Shown here: positions 50,762 through 58,967 of the stretch, piece after piece
How the letters are laid out: the number at the start of each line of letters is the position of its first letter
Numbering within the stretch: the first letter of the stretch is position 1
NCBI RefSeq assembly: GCF_000717335.1
Contig: NZ_JNYZ01000029.1
Coordinates: forward strand, 98,489-162,488
Source: Amycolatopsis jejuensis
GTDB lineage: Bacteria > Actinomycetota > Actinomycetes > Mycobacteriales > Pseudonocardiaceae
DNA: 64,000 bases
Reading direction: 5' to 3'
The notes under the pieces: generated by a model
What the model was told of the DNA's origin: nothing
The model's input: only the letters and a program-made list of their open reading frames with translations
Databases searched by the model: none
Position numbers and translations under genes: made by a program

Positions 50762-51566
50762 CGCCGAGTCGGCGGGCGTGGCACCGGGCCGGGCTCGGCT
50801 GACCGGGATGCGGCTGCTGGTCGTGGGAGCCGGGACCCGCTCGGACCCGGATTTCCCGGCACCGCCGGGGAATGGGCGGGCGATCGCGGTGCTCGCCGCG
50901 CGGGAAGGGGCTGCCGTCGCCTGTGCGGACATGGACACCGCCGCGGCGAACGCCACGGTCGGCCTGATCGAGCAGGAGCGTGGCCGCGCGTTCGCGATGA
51001 CCGCAGATGTCGCGGATCCGGCACAGTGCACGAATATGGTTGCCGAAGCGCACCGATCTCTGGGCGGGCTCGACGGTCTCGTGCTCAACGTCGGGATCGG
51101 ACTCGGCCTGCGGCTCGACGGCACGAGTGCGACGGATTGGGACCAGGTTTTCGCGGTCAATCTCCGTGCGCACTTTCTCGCTTGCCGGGCGGCGTTGCCG
51201 TTGCTGGCCGACGATGGCGCAATCGTCTTCGTCGGTTCGGTCGCCGGACTGCGCCCGGGGAGTGACTCTCCTGCCTACGACGCTTCGAAAGCGGCCCTGT
51301 TCGGCCTCTGCCGGCAGGTGTCGAGGGAAGGTGCGCCAAGGAACGTGCGCGCGAATCTGGTGGTGCCGGGTCTGATCGACACCCCGATGGGGCGTGGGGC
51401 GTCGGCTCGTCGCCCTCGCCGTGAAGAGACCTCCCGGCGGGTGCCGCTGCGCAGACAGGGCACCGCATGGGAAGTCGCGTATGCGACCGTGTTCCTGCTG
51501 TCCGGTGAGTCCAGCTACATCACCGCCCAACCGCTCGTCGTCGACGGTGGGCTGACGACTTTGTGA
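50754..51566 (+). CDS. Short-chain dehydrogenase/reductase
   Basis: A 270-residue classical SDR. The cofactor site is in LLVVGAGTRSDPDFPAPPGN-type sequence near residue 22, an extended variant of the usual TGxxxGIG, followed by ADMD after the second strand, which suggests NAD. Catalytic Ser is in IVFVGSVAG and the YxxxK is in SPAYDASKAALFG. The NAG motif is VLNVGIG. It oxidises an alcohol or reduces a ketone on an intermediate of the operon. It overlaps the decarboxylase-like gene and is followed 16 bp later by the amidohydrolase. Confidence 0.84.
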   Translation: MSSAESAGVAPGRARLTGMRLLVVGAGTRSDPDFPAPPGNGRAIAVLAAREGAAVACADMDTAAANATVGLIEQERGRAFAMTADVADPAQCTNMVAEAHRSLGGLDGLVLNVGIGLGLRLDGTSATDWDQVFAVNLRAHFLACRAALPLLADDGAIVFVGSVAGLRPGSDSPAYDASKAALFGLCRQVSREGAPRNVRANLVVPGLIDTPMGRGASARRPRREETSRRVPLRRQGTAWEVAYATVFLLSGESSYITAQPLVVDGGLTTL

Positions 51567-51582
51567 GGAGCAGCGAAATCCG

Positions 51583-52614
51583 ATGATCGAAGGCACCCTT
51601 GTCGTTGACGCCGTGGTGCACGGCTACCACTCACCACCCGAGACCTACCGCCACCCGGCCGCCGGTCAGGTGGTGGAGGCGTTGTACAGCGGCTACCACC
51701 GGGTTTTCTCGCCACGTGGCGATCGGCGCTGGCAGCTGGACCGGGAGCGGTTCGAACGCGTCGACGCCGACGTTCTCGGGCACGCGTTGTTCGCCGAGAG
51801 CCAGGTCGACTATGCGATCTACCACGACATCCCGTTGTACGGGATGTACGAGGGAGGGGCCTCGCCGTTGTGGGTCGGCCGGGATCTGCGTGCGCGCTAC
51901 CCGGGCCGGGTGGCGCTGTTCGGCGGTATCTGGCCGCATACCCCGGATCCGATCGGTGAGGTCGACCGGCTCGTGGACGAGCACGGCTGTGTCGGCCTGA
52001 AGTTCTACCCGTACGACATCTACGACGGGGTCGGCCAGTCAGTGCGGATGGACGATCGCGAAGCCGTGTACCCGATCCTGGAACACGCGCAGAAGCGCGG
52101 TATCCGCAGTGTCGCGGTGCACAAGGCGGTCGCGATGAGCGGTTGCCCGGTCTCGCCGTTCGGCGTCGCCGATGTCGAGGACGCGCTGGTCGCGTTCCCC
52201 GGTCTGAACTTCCAGATCGTGCACGGCGGATTTGCTTTCCTGGAGGAGACGGCCCTGCAGCTGTCGTACTTCCCGAACGCGTCCGTCGTGCTGGAGAGTG
52301 CGACCGCGTTCCTGGTCAATGCACCGCTGCGGTTCGCCGAAATCCTCGCCCGGCTCCTGATGACGGGCGCGCACGACCGGATCATCTGGGCCACCGGATG
52401 CACCGCGTTGCACCCTCGGCCGCTCATCGAGGCGTTCCACGAGTTTCAGCTGCCCCAGGAGATGATCGACGGGTACGGCCTGCAGCCGCTGACGCCGAAG
52501 CTGAAGGCCGCCATCCTCGGCGGCAACATCGCCCGCATCCTCGACCTGAAGGTCACTCCCTTCGAACGCGGTGAACTGGCCGAGCCGTGGACCGCGAAGG
52601 CGGTCACGGCGTGA
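51583..52614 (+). CDS. Amidohydrolase family 2 (ACMSD-like) protein
   Basis: A 343-residue TIM-barrel hydrolase of amidohydrolase family 2, which contains decarboxylases and hydrolases of aromatic acids. The N-terminal metal-binding area is VDAVVHGYHSPP, later motifs are CVGLKFYPYDIYD, FQIVHGGFAF and IIWATGCTALHPRPL. The HxH is present in altered spacing (H-G-Y-H) which is unusual and could change metal use. AGGAG lies 8 nt before the ATG. It is coupled to the last gene by a GTGA overlap. A role in hydrolysing or decarboxylating a ring-opened intermediate is inferred. Confidence 0.8.
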   Translation: MIEGTLVVDAVVHGYHSPPETYRHPAAGQVVEALYSGYHRVFSPRGDRRWQLDRERFERVDADVLGHALFAESQVDYAIYHDIPLYGMYEGGASPLWVGRDLRARYPGRVALFGGIWPHTPDPIGEVDRLVDEHGCVGLKFYPYDIYDGVGQSVRMDDREAVYPILEHAQKRGIRSVAVHKAVAMSGCPVSPFGVADVEDALVAFPGLNFQIVHGGFAFLEETALQLSYFPNASVVLESATAFLVNAPLRFAEILARLLMTGAHDRIIWATGCTALHPRPLIEAFHEFQLPQEMIDGYGLQPLTPKLKAAILGGNIARILDLKVTPFERGELAEPWTAKAVTA

Positions 52615-52997
52615 CCCCCGAACAGATCCGCGCGCACCTCGACACAATCGTCGATCCGTGCAGCGTGGTCGCCGGAGCACCCGCAGGCTTGGCGGAGATG
52701 GGCTTGGTGCGCGAGGTATCGGTGAGCCAGGGACCCGGCGGGGCGGCGGTACGGGTACGTGTCGGGCTCACCGAGCCGGGCTGCATGATGGGCGCCACGT
52801 TCGTCATCCGCGCCCGCGAAATACTCGACGCGCTGCCCGGTGTCGCCCACGTTGACGTCGAACTGGAGCACGACTGCGACTGGACACCAGCCGACCTCGA
52901 TTCCCGCTACGCGCTCCGGCTGGAAGCCGTCCGCGACGAAAGGCGGCAGGCGATGGCGGAGCGCCGAGTGTCTGGGCAGCAGGGGATTGCGGGGTGA
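52611..52997 (+). CDS. MIP18/PaaD-like iron-sulfur assembly protein
   Basis: A 128-residue protein of the MIP18 (DUF59) family. The conserved start is DPCSVVAGAPAGLAEMGLVR and the characteristic central Cys is in GLTEPGCMMGATFV, with a further acidic motif VELEHDCDWTPAD. Members such as PaaD and SufT help insert iron-sulfur clusters into oxygenases or dehydratases. No iron-sulfur client is obvious in this operon, so the partner may be encoded elsewhere or the amidohydrolase may be the client. The start is a GTG in a GTGA overlap. Confidence 0.78.
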   Translation: MTPEQIRAHLDTIVDPCSVVAGAPAGLAEMGLVREVSVSQGPGGAAVRVRVGLTEPGCMMGATFVIRAREILDALPGVAHVDVELEHDCDWTPADLDSRYALRLEAVRDERRQAMAERRVSGQQGIAG

Positions 52998-53004
52998 GGA
53001 TCCG

Positions 53005-53108
53005 CCCGCCGCCCAGAATTGGTGGGCGGTGCTCATCTTCTTCGCGACCGGCGAGAGTCGCCACGAGCGTGGAGCGACGATGACGGCGAACAGCGCGTAC
53101 CCGCTCAT
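53005..53108 (-). pseudogene. N-terminal remnant of a sodium/acetate-type symporter
   Basis: The frame starts ATG in an ATGA overlap and reads MSGYALFAVIVAPRSWRLSP and KKMSTAHQFWAAGG, the start of an ActP/MctC-type solute:sodium symporter. It then breaks off. The rest of the gene is missing. Confidence 0.55.
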
Positions 53109-53260
53109 CGGTCCGGGTCCTCGAGCCGGGCCTGCACGGCGGTGACCGTGAGGACGAACAACGGGATCCACCGCCACCCGAGGCTCATCGGCCCGAACAC
53201 CTGCGCCGCGGTGAGGATGAAGCCGCCGGCCAGACGGCGGAGGTGACCATCGGTGCCACC
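53105..53260 (-). pseudogene. C-terminal remnant of the small membrane partner of the symporter
   Basis: The last codons read RRLAGGFILTAAQVFGPMSL and end ARLEDPDR, a hydrophobic tail that stops in an ATGA overlap with the symporter fragment. This is the usual order of a small DUF485-like membrane protein before an ActP-type symporter. The 5' part has been lost. Confidence 0.5.
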
Positions 53261-53319
53261 CGGACCGGATGCACGGCGCGAGGGTCCCCGACCAGTAATG
53301 CGCGCTATGGCCTCAGCCT

Positions 53320-53790
53320 GGCCGTGGAAGGCCTCGTCATGGATGCTCCCGCTGCACCCTCCGGCAGCATCAGTGCGGCAGGCAAGGAGTTGCATTTGCT
53401 CCGCCTCGGTGGTGTCGGCCTGGTGACCGAGCTGGAGCGGGCATTGCGCGCGGTTGCGTGCGCCAGAAGTCGCGGGGCGTCGTGCTGACCGTACCGGGGC
53501 ACCTGATGAGGGGCCTCGCCATGCAGCTGCCGGCCGTGCCATTCCTGCCGTCGCTGCTCGAAGCGTTCGCGACCGCTCATCCTTGGGTGCAGATCGAGTT
53601 GTCCGAAGGCACTCAGGACGACCTCATGTCCGGAACGCTGTCCGGCGACATCGACGTGTCGATGCGCTGCGAGGAACCCGCGCACCCCGGGCTGGCGATG
53701 GTCCAGGTCAAGGAGACCAGGGTTGCGCCGAACGTCCGATGGCAGACCCATGACATCGAACTCGTGCGAGGTCTCGGCGGGCATCCTCGC
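53320..53790 (+). pseudogene. LysR-family regulator fragment
   Basis: The pieces SISAAGKELH (end of the LysR HTH and linker), MQLPAVPFLPSLLEAFATAH, IELSEGTQDDLMSGTLSGDI and a late DIELVRGLGG fit the substrate-binding domain of a LysR regulator, but the frames change near 53460 and again near 53740, and the N-terminal HTH is missing. It is a relict. Together with the symporter fragments it shows a deleted transport locus. About 280 bp more to 54052 carry nothing I can support. Confidence 0.6.
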
Positions 53791-54052
53791 CGTGGCGACG
53801 ATCGTCAGCGGCCGCACAGTTCACGAGTGCGCACGCGATGCGCCGGAAGGGGTCCCTCGGGTGCCGGTCGTCGGCAATCGGCTCGGGATTCCCGGACGGT
53901 CGTGAGTGATCAGGTCCCGTCCGGCCTGGACGGATCAGCCGCCGATCGGCCTGGACGGGGTCGGAGCCGCCGCACGATTCCGAGCCGGGAAGGTCCGCGC
54001 ACAGGGGAGAGCGGGAGCGGGATCGCTGCTGGGCTTTGCGGTACGAAGAGGC

Positions 54053-55438
54053 TCAAGCAGTCCATCGCGGGACGCGCAGTGCGCGAGTCGTTGGCAGCGC
54101 CGATCGCTCCCATGCCTGTTCGAGCAGGCCGGCGACGATGCCGGCTTGACCGGTGGTCAGGGTGAACGGCAGCCGGAGCCACCGGTCGGCTGTGCCGTCG
54201 ACGGTGAAGCGCGGTCCTGGGATGATCCGGAGGCCCAGGTCGAGCGCTGACGCGGCCAGGCGGGTTGCGCTCGGGCGGGGCAGTTCGACCCACAGGGCCA
54301 TGCCGGCTTTCGGAGGGAACCACTGCCAATCCGGGAGACGGGCGCGCAGGGCTTGTTCGAGGGCGGCTCGGGAGCGGCGCAGATGGTCGCGTCGGCTGGC
54401 CAGTACGGTGGCTGCGTCGTCGAGGAGGTGCACGGCGACCAGCTGGTCCAGAACCGGGCTGCCGAGATCGATGGACGCACGTTCGCGTGCCAGCCGGGCC
54501 AGGAGTTCCGGATTTGCGCGTATCCAGCCGATCCGCAAGCCCGCCCAGAATGCCTTGTTGAGTGATCCGAGTGTGACGACGTCGTGCCGCAGGGCTGCGG
54601 CGGGTGGTGGCGTGGGCCCGTCCAGGATCAGGTCGGCGAACGTTTCGTCAACGGCGACGACCGGGCACTGCAGGCCGGCGAGAAGCCGGCGGCGGGCGGT
54701 TTCGTCGGCGACCAGCCCGGTGGGGTTGTGCCCGTCCGGGGTCAGGTGGGCCATGGTCATGCCTGCCGGGGGCGGGTCCCAGCCGGCGGCCGTGACCGGT
54801 AGCGGGACCGGGCGGAGGTGGTGGGCGCGGAGGGCGTCGAGCACGGCAGGGTAGGTGGGCTGTTCCACCAAGACCGGACGGCCGGGCCGGCCGACTGCAC
54901 GGAGCAGAAGGTTCCAGCCCTGCAGGGCACCGCTGGTCACGAGTATCTGTTCGGCGTCGGTGGCGATGCCGCGGCCGGTGAGGTGCTTCGCGACCGCGGT
55001 TCGCAGTGCGGGCAGGCCGAAGGGGTGCAAGCCGTGGCCGGCCAGCAGCGACGGGAGCTCCGCCGCGGCTGCCACCGCCGCCTCGACCAGTCTGCTGGGA
55101 GCGGGTAAAGCGGCCACTGTCAGGTCCAGGATCTCCTCAGGTTCCCCGAGGCGGGTGTCTGGCCGTTGGACACTTGCTGCGGGAAGGGTGATCAGGCTTC
55201 CCGCTCCGTGTGCGCTACGCATATAGCCCTCAGCGCGTAGCAGGTTGTAGGCGGCGCTGACGGTCGTTCGGCTCACTCCCAGGGTCGCGGCGAAAGCGCG
55301 TTCGGACGGGAGTCGAGTTCCGTTCGGCAGCCGGCCGTCCAGCACGAGGCTGCGGATTCCCATGGACACCGCGGCGTAGCCGGCAAGGCTGTCCGACAGC
55401 CACGGTTCGAGCAGGTTCGCAAGGTGGTCCGGGCCCAT
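54053..55438 (-). CDS. MocR/PdxR-type regulator (GntR HTH plus aminotransferase domain)
   Basis: A 461-residue MocR-family protein. The N-terminal GntR winged helix is at about residues 15-80 (LPSERAFAATLGVSRTTVSA, then YNLLRAEGYM). The rest is a fold-type I aminotransferase domain with the PLP-binding Lys in LGSLNKAFWAGLRIGW. Such proteins use PLP as a ligand or co-effector and control B6, GABA or other nitrogen genes. It is divergent from the M20 peptidase gene across 143 bp that contains an inverted repeat. Regulation of the peptidase operon and of itself is the natural reading. Confidence 0.87.
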   Translation of the reverse strand: MGPDHLANLLEPWLSDSLAGYAAVSMGIRSLVLDGRLPNGTRLPSERAFAATLGVSRTTVSAAYNLLRAEGYMRSAHGAGSLITLPAASVQRPDTRLGEPEEILDLTVAALPAPSRLVEAAVAAAAELPSLLAGHGLHPFGLPALRTAVAKHLTGRGIATDAEQILVTSGALQGWNLLLRAVGRPGRPVLVEQPTYPAVLDALRAHHLRPVPLPVTAAGWDPPPAGMTMAHLTPDGHNPTGLVADETARRRLLAGLQCPVVAVDETFADLILDGPTPPPAAALRHDVVTLGSLNKAFWAGLRIGWIRANPELLARLARERASIDLGSPVLDQLVAVHLLDDAATVLASRRDHLRRSRAALEQALRARLPDWQWFPPKAGMALWVELPRPSATRLAASALDLGLRIIPGPRFTVDGTADRWLRLPFTLTTGQAGIVAGLLEQAWERSALPTTRALRVPRWTA

Positions 55439-55453
55439 GATGCCAACACCTTC

Positions 55454-55483
55454 AACTTGGCTGTGTTCCGATCAGGCCAAGTT
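55454..55483. promoter_or_regulatory. Inverted repeat between the MocR and M20 genes
   Basis: AACTTGGC (55454-55461) and GCCAAGTT (55476-55483) form perfect 8-bp arms 14 bp apart in the divergent gap. This is a good operator candidate for the MocR protein. Confidence 0.5.
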
Positions 55484-55581
55484 TGCCAGGATGCGTTACG
55501 GCCGCGTCGCACCCGCGTGCTGTCGCAACCGCGGGGCGGTGCTGCCAGGGATCCCCAGCACAGGAGACGGAGCACAAGATC

Positions 55582-56766
55582 GTGAGCGATGCCCAATCAG
55601 TGCCGACGCCCCGCCCCGGCCGCCGCGAGGTTCTGGAGCTCACGCGTGAGCTCCTGCGGATCGATACGGTGAACCCGCCGGGAAACGAGCGCGAGGCCGC
55701 GGAAGTCGCTTTGGCATACGCCAAGCGCTTCGGGCTGACCGGCAGTCTGCAGCCGATCGGTGAAGGCCGCGCGAACCTGCATCTGGTCCTTCGGGGCAAG
55801 GGCGAGCAAGCGCCGATGATGTACTGCGGGCACCTTGACACTGTCCCGCTGGGCACCGCTGAGTGGACGCGCCCGCCTCATGCTGCCGAGGTCGACGAAG
55901 ACGGCGTGCTGTGGGGACGCGGGTCCGTCGACATGAAGGGCGGCCTCGCCGCCATGCTGGTCGGGATGACCACCCTTGCGCGTGCCGACGTACCGCGACC
56001 GGCAGACGTGCATTTCCTCGCCACCGCCGGCGAGGAGGTCGATTGCGCCGGCGCCCGCGCGGCCCGCGACAGCGGCGCGCTGGAGGGCATCGCGAGCCTG
56101 GTGATCGCGGAACCGACCGACCTGGACCTCGTGGTCGCCCACAAAGGCGCCCTGTTCCTGGAATTCGTCACTTACGGCCGGGCAGCGCACGGCGCCATGC
56201 CCGACCAGGGAGTCAATGCGATCACCCACATGATGTCCCTGCTCGAGCGGCTCGGCGCGCTGGATCTCGGGCTCGCTGCCCACCCCGTGCTGGGAGGTCC
56301 GACCTTGAGCGTCGGGACCATCCAGGGCGGTTCGGTCGTCAACATCGTCCCGGATCGGTGCAGTGCGCAGGTCGATCTCCGCAGAGTGCCCGGGATCGAG
56401 CACGCGGCCCTGGTGGTCCGCATCGAAGAATTGCTCGAGGATCTCCGGTCCACCCTTCCCGATTTCGAGGCCCAGATGACGGTGACCGGCGACTACGCAG
56501 CCGTCGGGACGGATCCCGGCGAGCCTCTCGTGCGAGCTGCCGGACGCGTCCTGGAGGGCGTCCTTGGCTGGCCACCGGAAGTGTCCGGTGTCAGCTACTT
56601 TTCCGACGGTTCCATCCTCCACCCCGGCGCCAACCTGCAGACGCTGCTCTTCGGCCCGGGAGATCCCCATCTGGCGCACCAGACCGACGAGCGGGTGCCC
56701 GTCGCCGCTCTCGAGCGCGCCGCAGAGTTCTTCACCCTGCTTCCCTTGGCACCGGCCACTTCATGA
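55582..56766 (+). CDS. M20 family metallopeptidase (ArgE/DapE/carboxypeptidase-like)
   Basis: A 394-residue M20 zinc peptidase. The metal ligands are seen in MYCGHLDTVP, GRGSVDMKGGLAAML, ATAGEEVDCAGA and AEPTDLDL, with a last His in HLAHQTDERVP. The internal dimerisation domain begins at FVTYGRAAHGAM. Such enzymes remove acyl or amino acid groups from small amides. The GTG start has GGAG at a spacing of 11. It is followed 48 bp later by an LLM-type oxidoreductase and is divergent from the MocR regulator. It could cleave a carbamoyl or acyl amino acid, linking it to the amide-catabolic theme of the window. Confidence 0.86.
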   Translation: MSDAQSVPTPRPGRREVLELTRELLRIDTVNPPGNEREAAEVALAYAKRFGLTGSLQPIGEGRANLHLVLRGKGEQAPMMYCGHLDTVPLGTAEWTRPPHAAEVDEDGVLWGRGSVDMKGGLAAMLVGMTTLARADVPRPADVHFLATAGEEVDCAGARAARDSGALEGIASLVIAEPTDLDLVVAHKGALFLEFVTYGRAAHGAMPDQGVNAITHMMSLLERLGALDLGLAAHPVLGGPTLSVGTIQGGSVVNIVPDRCSAQVDLRRVPGIEHAALVVRIEELLEDLRSTLPDFEAQMTVTGDYAAVGTDPGEPLVRAAGRVLEGVLGWPPEVSGVSYFSDGSILHPGANLQTLLFGPGDPHLAHQTDERVPVAALERAAEFFTLLPLAPATS

Positions 56767-56814
56767 GCCGGCGGGTGGGCCGCCGCCGCAGCGAAGTCGA
56801 TCTAGGAGTGAGCA

Positions 56815-57732
56815 ATGAGGTATGCGATCGCGATCCCGCAGTTCTATCCTGATGGCACCTTCGACCCAGCTGCGTTCCGCGCGTATCTCCAGCGCGCCGA
56901 GCAGCTGGGTTTCCACAGTGCATGGGCGCAGGAACAGGTGTACAGCCACTCGCCGCAGCTCAGCCCGACCGAGGCGATGACCTTCGCGGCCTCGTGCACG
57001 TACACGCTGCGCATCGGGTGCACCGTGTATGTGTCCACTGTGCACAGCGCACCGCATCTGGCCAAAAGCCTGGCCAGCCTCGACCAGCTCAGCCGTGGCC
57101 GGCTGGAAGTCGGCGTCGGCACCGGTGGCAAGAACCGGCCGTACGCCGCGTTCGGCATGACCGGCGAGCGCTACCTCACGCGGTTCACCGAGGGCGTCGA
57201 GCTGATGAAAGCGCTGTGGACCGAGCAGCGCGTCACGTTCGACGGCGAGTTCTGGCAGGTCGACGAGCTGGCCATGGAGCCGAAGCCGTTCCAGAAGCCG
57301 CATCCGCCGCTGTGGTTCGGCGGTTCGGGCGGTGCCGCGATCCGTCGGGCGATCCGCCTGGGCACCGGTTTCTTCGGCGCGGGCTCCTCGCCGACCGTCA
57401 CGTTCGCCGACCAGGTCAAGGTCGTACGCGAGACACTGGCCGAGGCCGGCCGCACCGAGTCGGACTTCCCCATCGCCAAGCGGATCTACCTCGCAGTCGA
57501 CGATGACGGTGCGCGAGCCCGGGAGCGGATGAACGCCGGACTGGCCAACGTCTACGGTCAAGTGCCCGCCGACATCGCATCTGCCGCGGTTGCCGGCACG
57601 GTCGGCGAGTGCGTGCGAGGCGTGCGCGAGGTGATCGACGCGGGCGCCGGCCTGATCCTGTTCACCGCCCTCCACGACCAGGCCGAGCAAATGGAGCGGA
57701 TCGCTTCTGAGATCATCCCCCGGCTCGGCTGA
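56815..57732 (+). CDS. LLM-class flavin-dependent oxidoreductase
   Basis: A 305-residue luciferase-like monooxygenase or F420/FMN oxidoreductase. The N-terminal MRYAIAIPQFYPDGTF and FHSAWAQEQVY, the barrel sequence LASLDQLSRGRLEVGVGTGG and the late PPLWFGGSGGAAIRRA are typical. These enzymes oxidise small organic molecules with FMNH2 or use F420. GGAG lies close to the ATG. No dedicated flavin reductase is next to it. It is the last intact gene before a degenerate stretch. Confidence 0.86.
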   Translation: MRYAIAIPQFYPDGTFDPAAFRAYLQRAEQLGFHSAWAQEQVYSHSPQLSPTEAMTFAASCTYTLRIGCTVYVSTVHSAPHLAKSLASLDQLSRGRLEVGVGTGGKNRPYAAFGMTGERYLTRFTEGVELMKALWTEQRVTFDGEFWQVDELAMEPKPFQKPHPPLWFGGSGGAAIRRAIRLGTGFFGAGSSPTVTFADQVKVVRETLAEAGRTESDFPIAKRIYLAVDDDGARARERMNAGLANVYGQVPADIASAAVAGTVGECVRGVREVIDAGAGLILFTALHDQAEQMERIASEIIPRLG

Positions 57733-58349
57733 GGAGCCGAACGATGAAGGCTGCGGCCGGTACGCCAGGCAGCGCCGGTGCGGCAGACCGACGTGCGCGG
57801 CAACAAGTCGGCGGCCGCCCTGCTCGGTCCGGTGCGGACAGGGGAGCCGGGTCGGCCTGATGGTGAGCAACGCCGGTATGTCAGGTCCTGGTGGAACGGT
57901 TGCGCTGCCCTCACTCGTATTCTGCAGTCCCGTTCACTGATTGGTACGCGAGGATGGCTCGTTGCCGGGCAGGCGAAATCGTATGCCGTTACCGGTGACG
58001 CTCGAGCATCTTGATCTGGTTCACGTGCCCCGGTCGCACACCGGATCAATACGGTAACCGGGGTCGGAAGTCCTGGGTCGCTCATGAACGTCGTGACTCG
58101 TCAGGAGCAGGCGGGGGAGACCAAGCGGCGGTGGCGGTAATCCAGCGGGACATGTCAATCTCGGCACTCGCTCGCGCGAATGGTCGCACCCCGGCTCGGC
58201 TGGCCCGCTGGCTGCGATTACGACGACGACCTGCTGTTCGCTGCCTTCGCCCTGCACGGCATCGGGGGTGGCCGCCGATGGCGTGCACAGCCGGCGGTTC
58301 GAGGTCGAGGGAGCCGACCTGCGCCGAATTCCTCACCGGGAAAGGGATC
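57733..58349. other. Degenerate stretch without an intact gene
   Basis: A short frame starting ATG at 57744 with GAGGAG upstream stops after about 40 codons. Around 57850-57890 a frame reads GLMVSNAGMSGPGG, the NAG motif of a short-chain dehydrogenase, so a lost SDR gene may have followed the LLM gene. The rest has no coherent frame. Confidence 0.35.
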
Positions 58350-58830
58350 CTAGCCGCCGACGTCGACCAGGTGTGGCAGGCCATCGCGCTACATCCTTCG
58401 CCCGGATCGCCGGACGCCGCGGGTTCTCCAGGTCGACGAGGACGCTCATCCAGAACATCGCGCCCTCCCCGCCGACCCCATCCAGAGGCCCAGCACGTCC
58501 TTTTTCCCGTCCACCGTCACGCCGATGGCTGCGTGGGCAGGCCGGTTGGCGACCGGGCCGTCCCGGACCTCGACATGGATAGCATCGATGAACACGGCCG
58601 CATAGATCGCGTCGAGCGGCCGGCTGGCCCATTCCTGCCTCGCGGCGATCCCCGAGATCGTCTCCTTACTCACGGGCACACCGGCTCCGCCTGATTCTTC
58701 TCATGACCGAGGTGCTCGGTCATTTCCTCGTTCAGCGCCGTTTCCAGCACATTCTTGGTGAACAGTTTCAGCTGACCATCCGGGCCAGTCAACGCCAACC
58801 CTCGCGCGGCCATCACCCCCCCCCGCGGCG
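58350..58830 (-). pseudogene. IS256-family transposase remnant
   Basis: Fragments in two or three frames read GPDGQLKLFTKNVLETALNE, then VSKETISGIAARQEWASRPL, IDAIHVEVRDGPVANRPAHA, VDGKKDVLGLWMG and a short FWMSVLVDLENP. Order and spacing match an IS256-type transposase. The frames break near 58685 and near 58480, and the C-terminal third is missing. No terminal repeats are seen. It is a dead relict. Confidence 0.75.
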
Positions 58831-58967
58831 GCCTGCTCCGGCGACAGCTGCGCCGGCTTCTGGTCAGGCTTGCGTGGACTCACAAGGTTCGATGTCATCT
58901 CTCACAGTGCCCATCGCGCCGGACCTCAACCCGGCGTGTCGAGCCAGAGCCGATCTTGGAACAGTCC

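Noticed and set aside
57844..57900. Short-chain dehydrogenase gene
   Set aside because: Only the NAG motif is visible; no cofactor or catalytic motifs in frame, so noted as a possible relic only.
58011..58694. 227-codon rightward frame
   Set aside because: It is opposite the IS256 transposase remnant and has no similarity.
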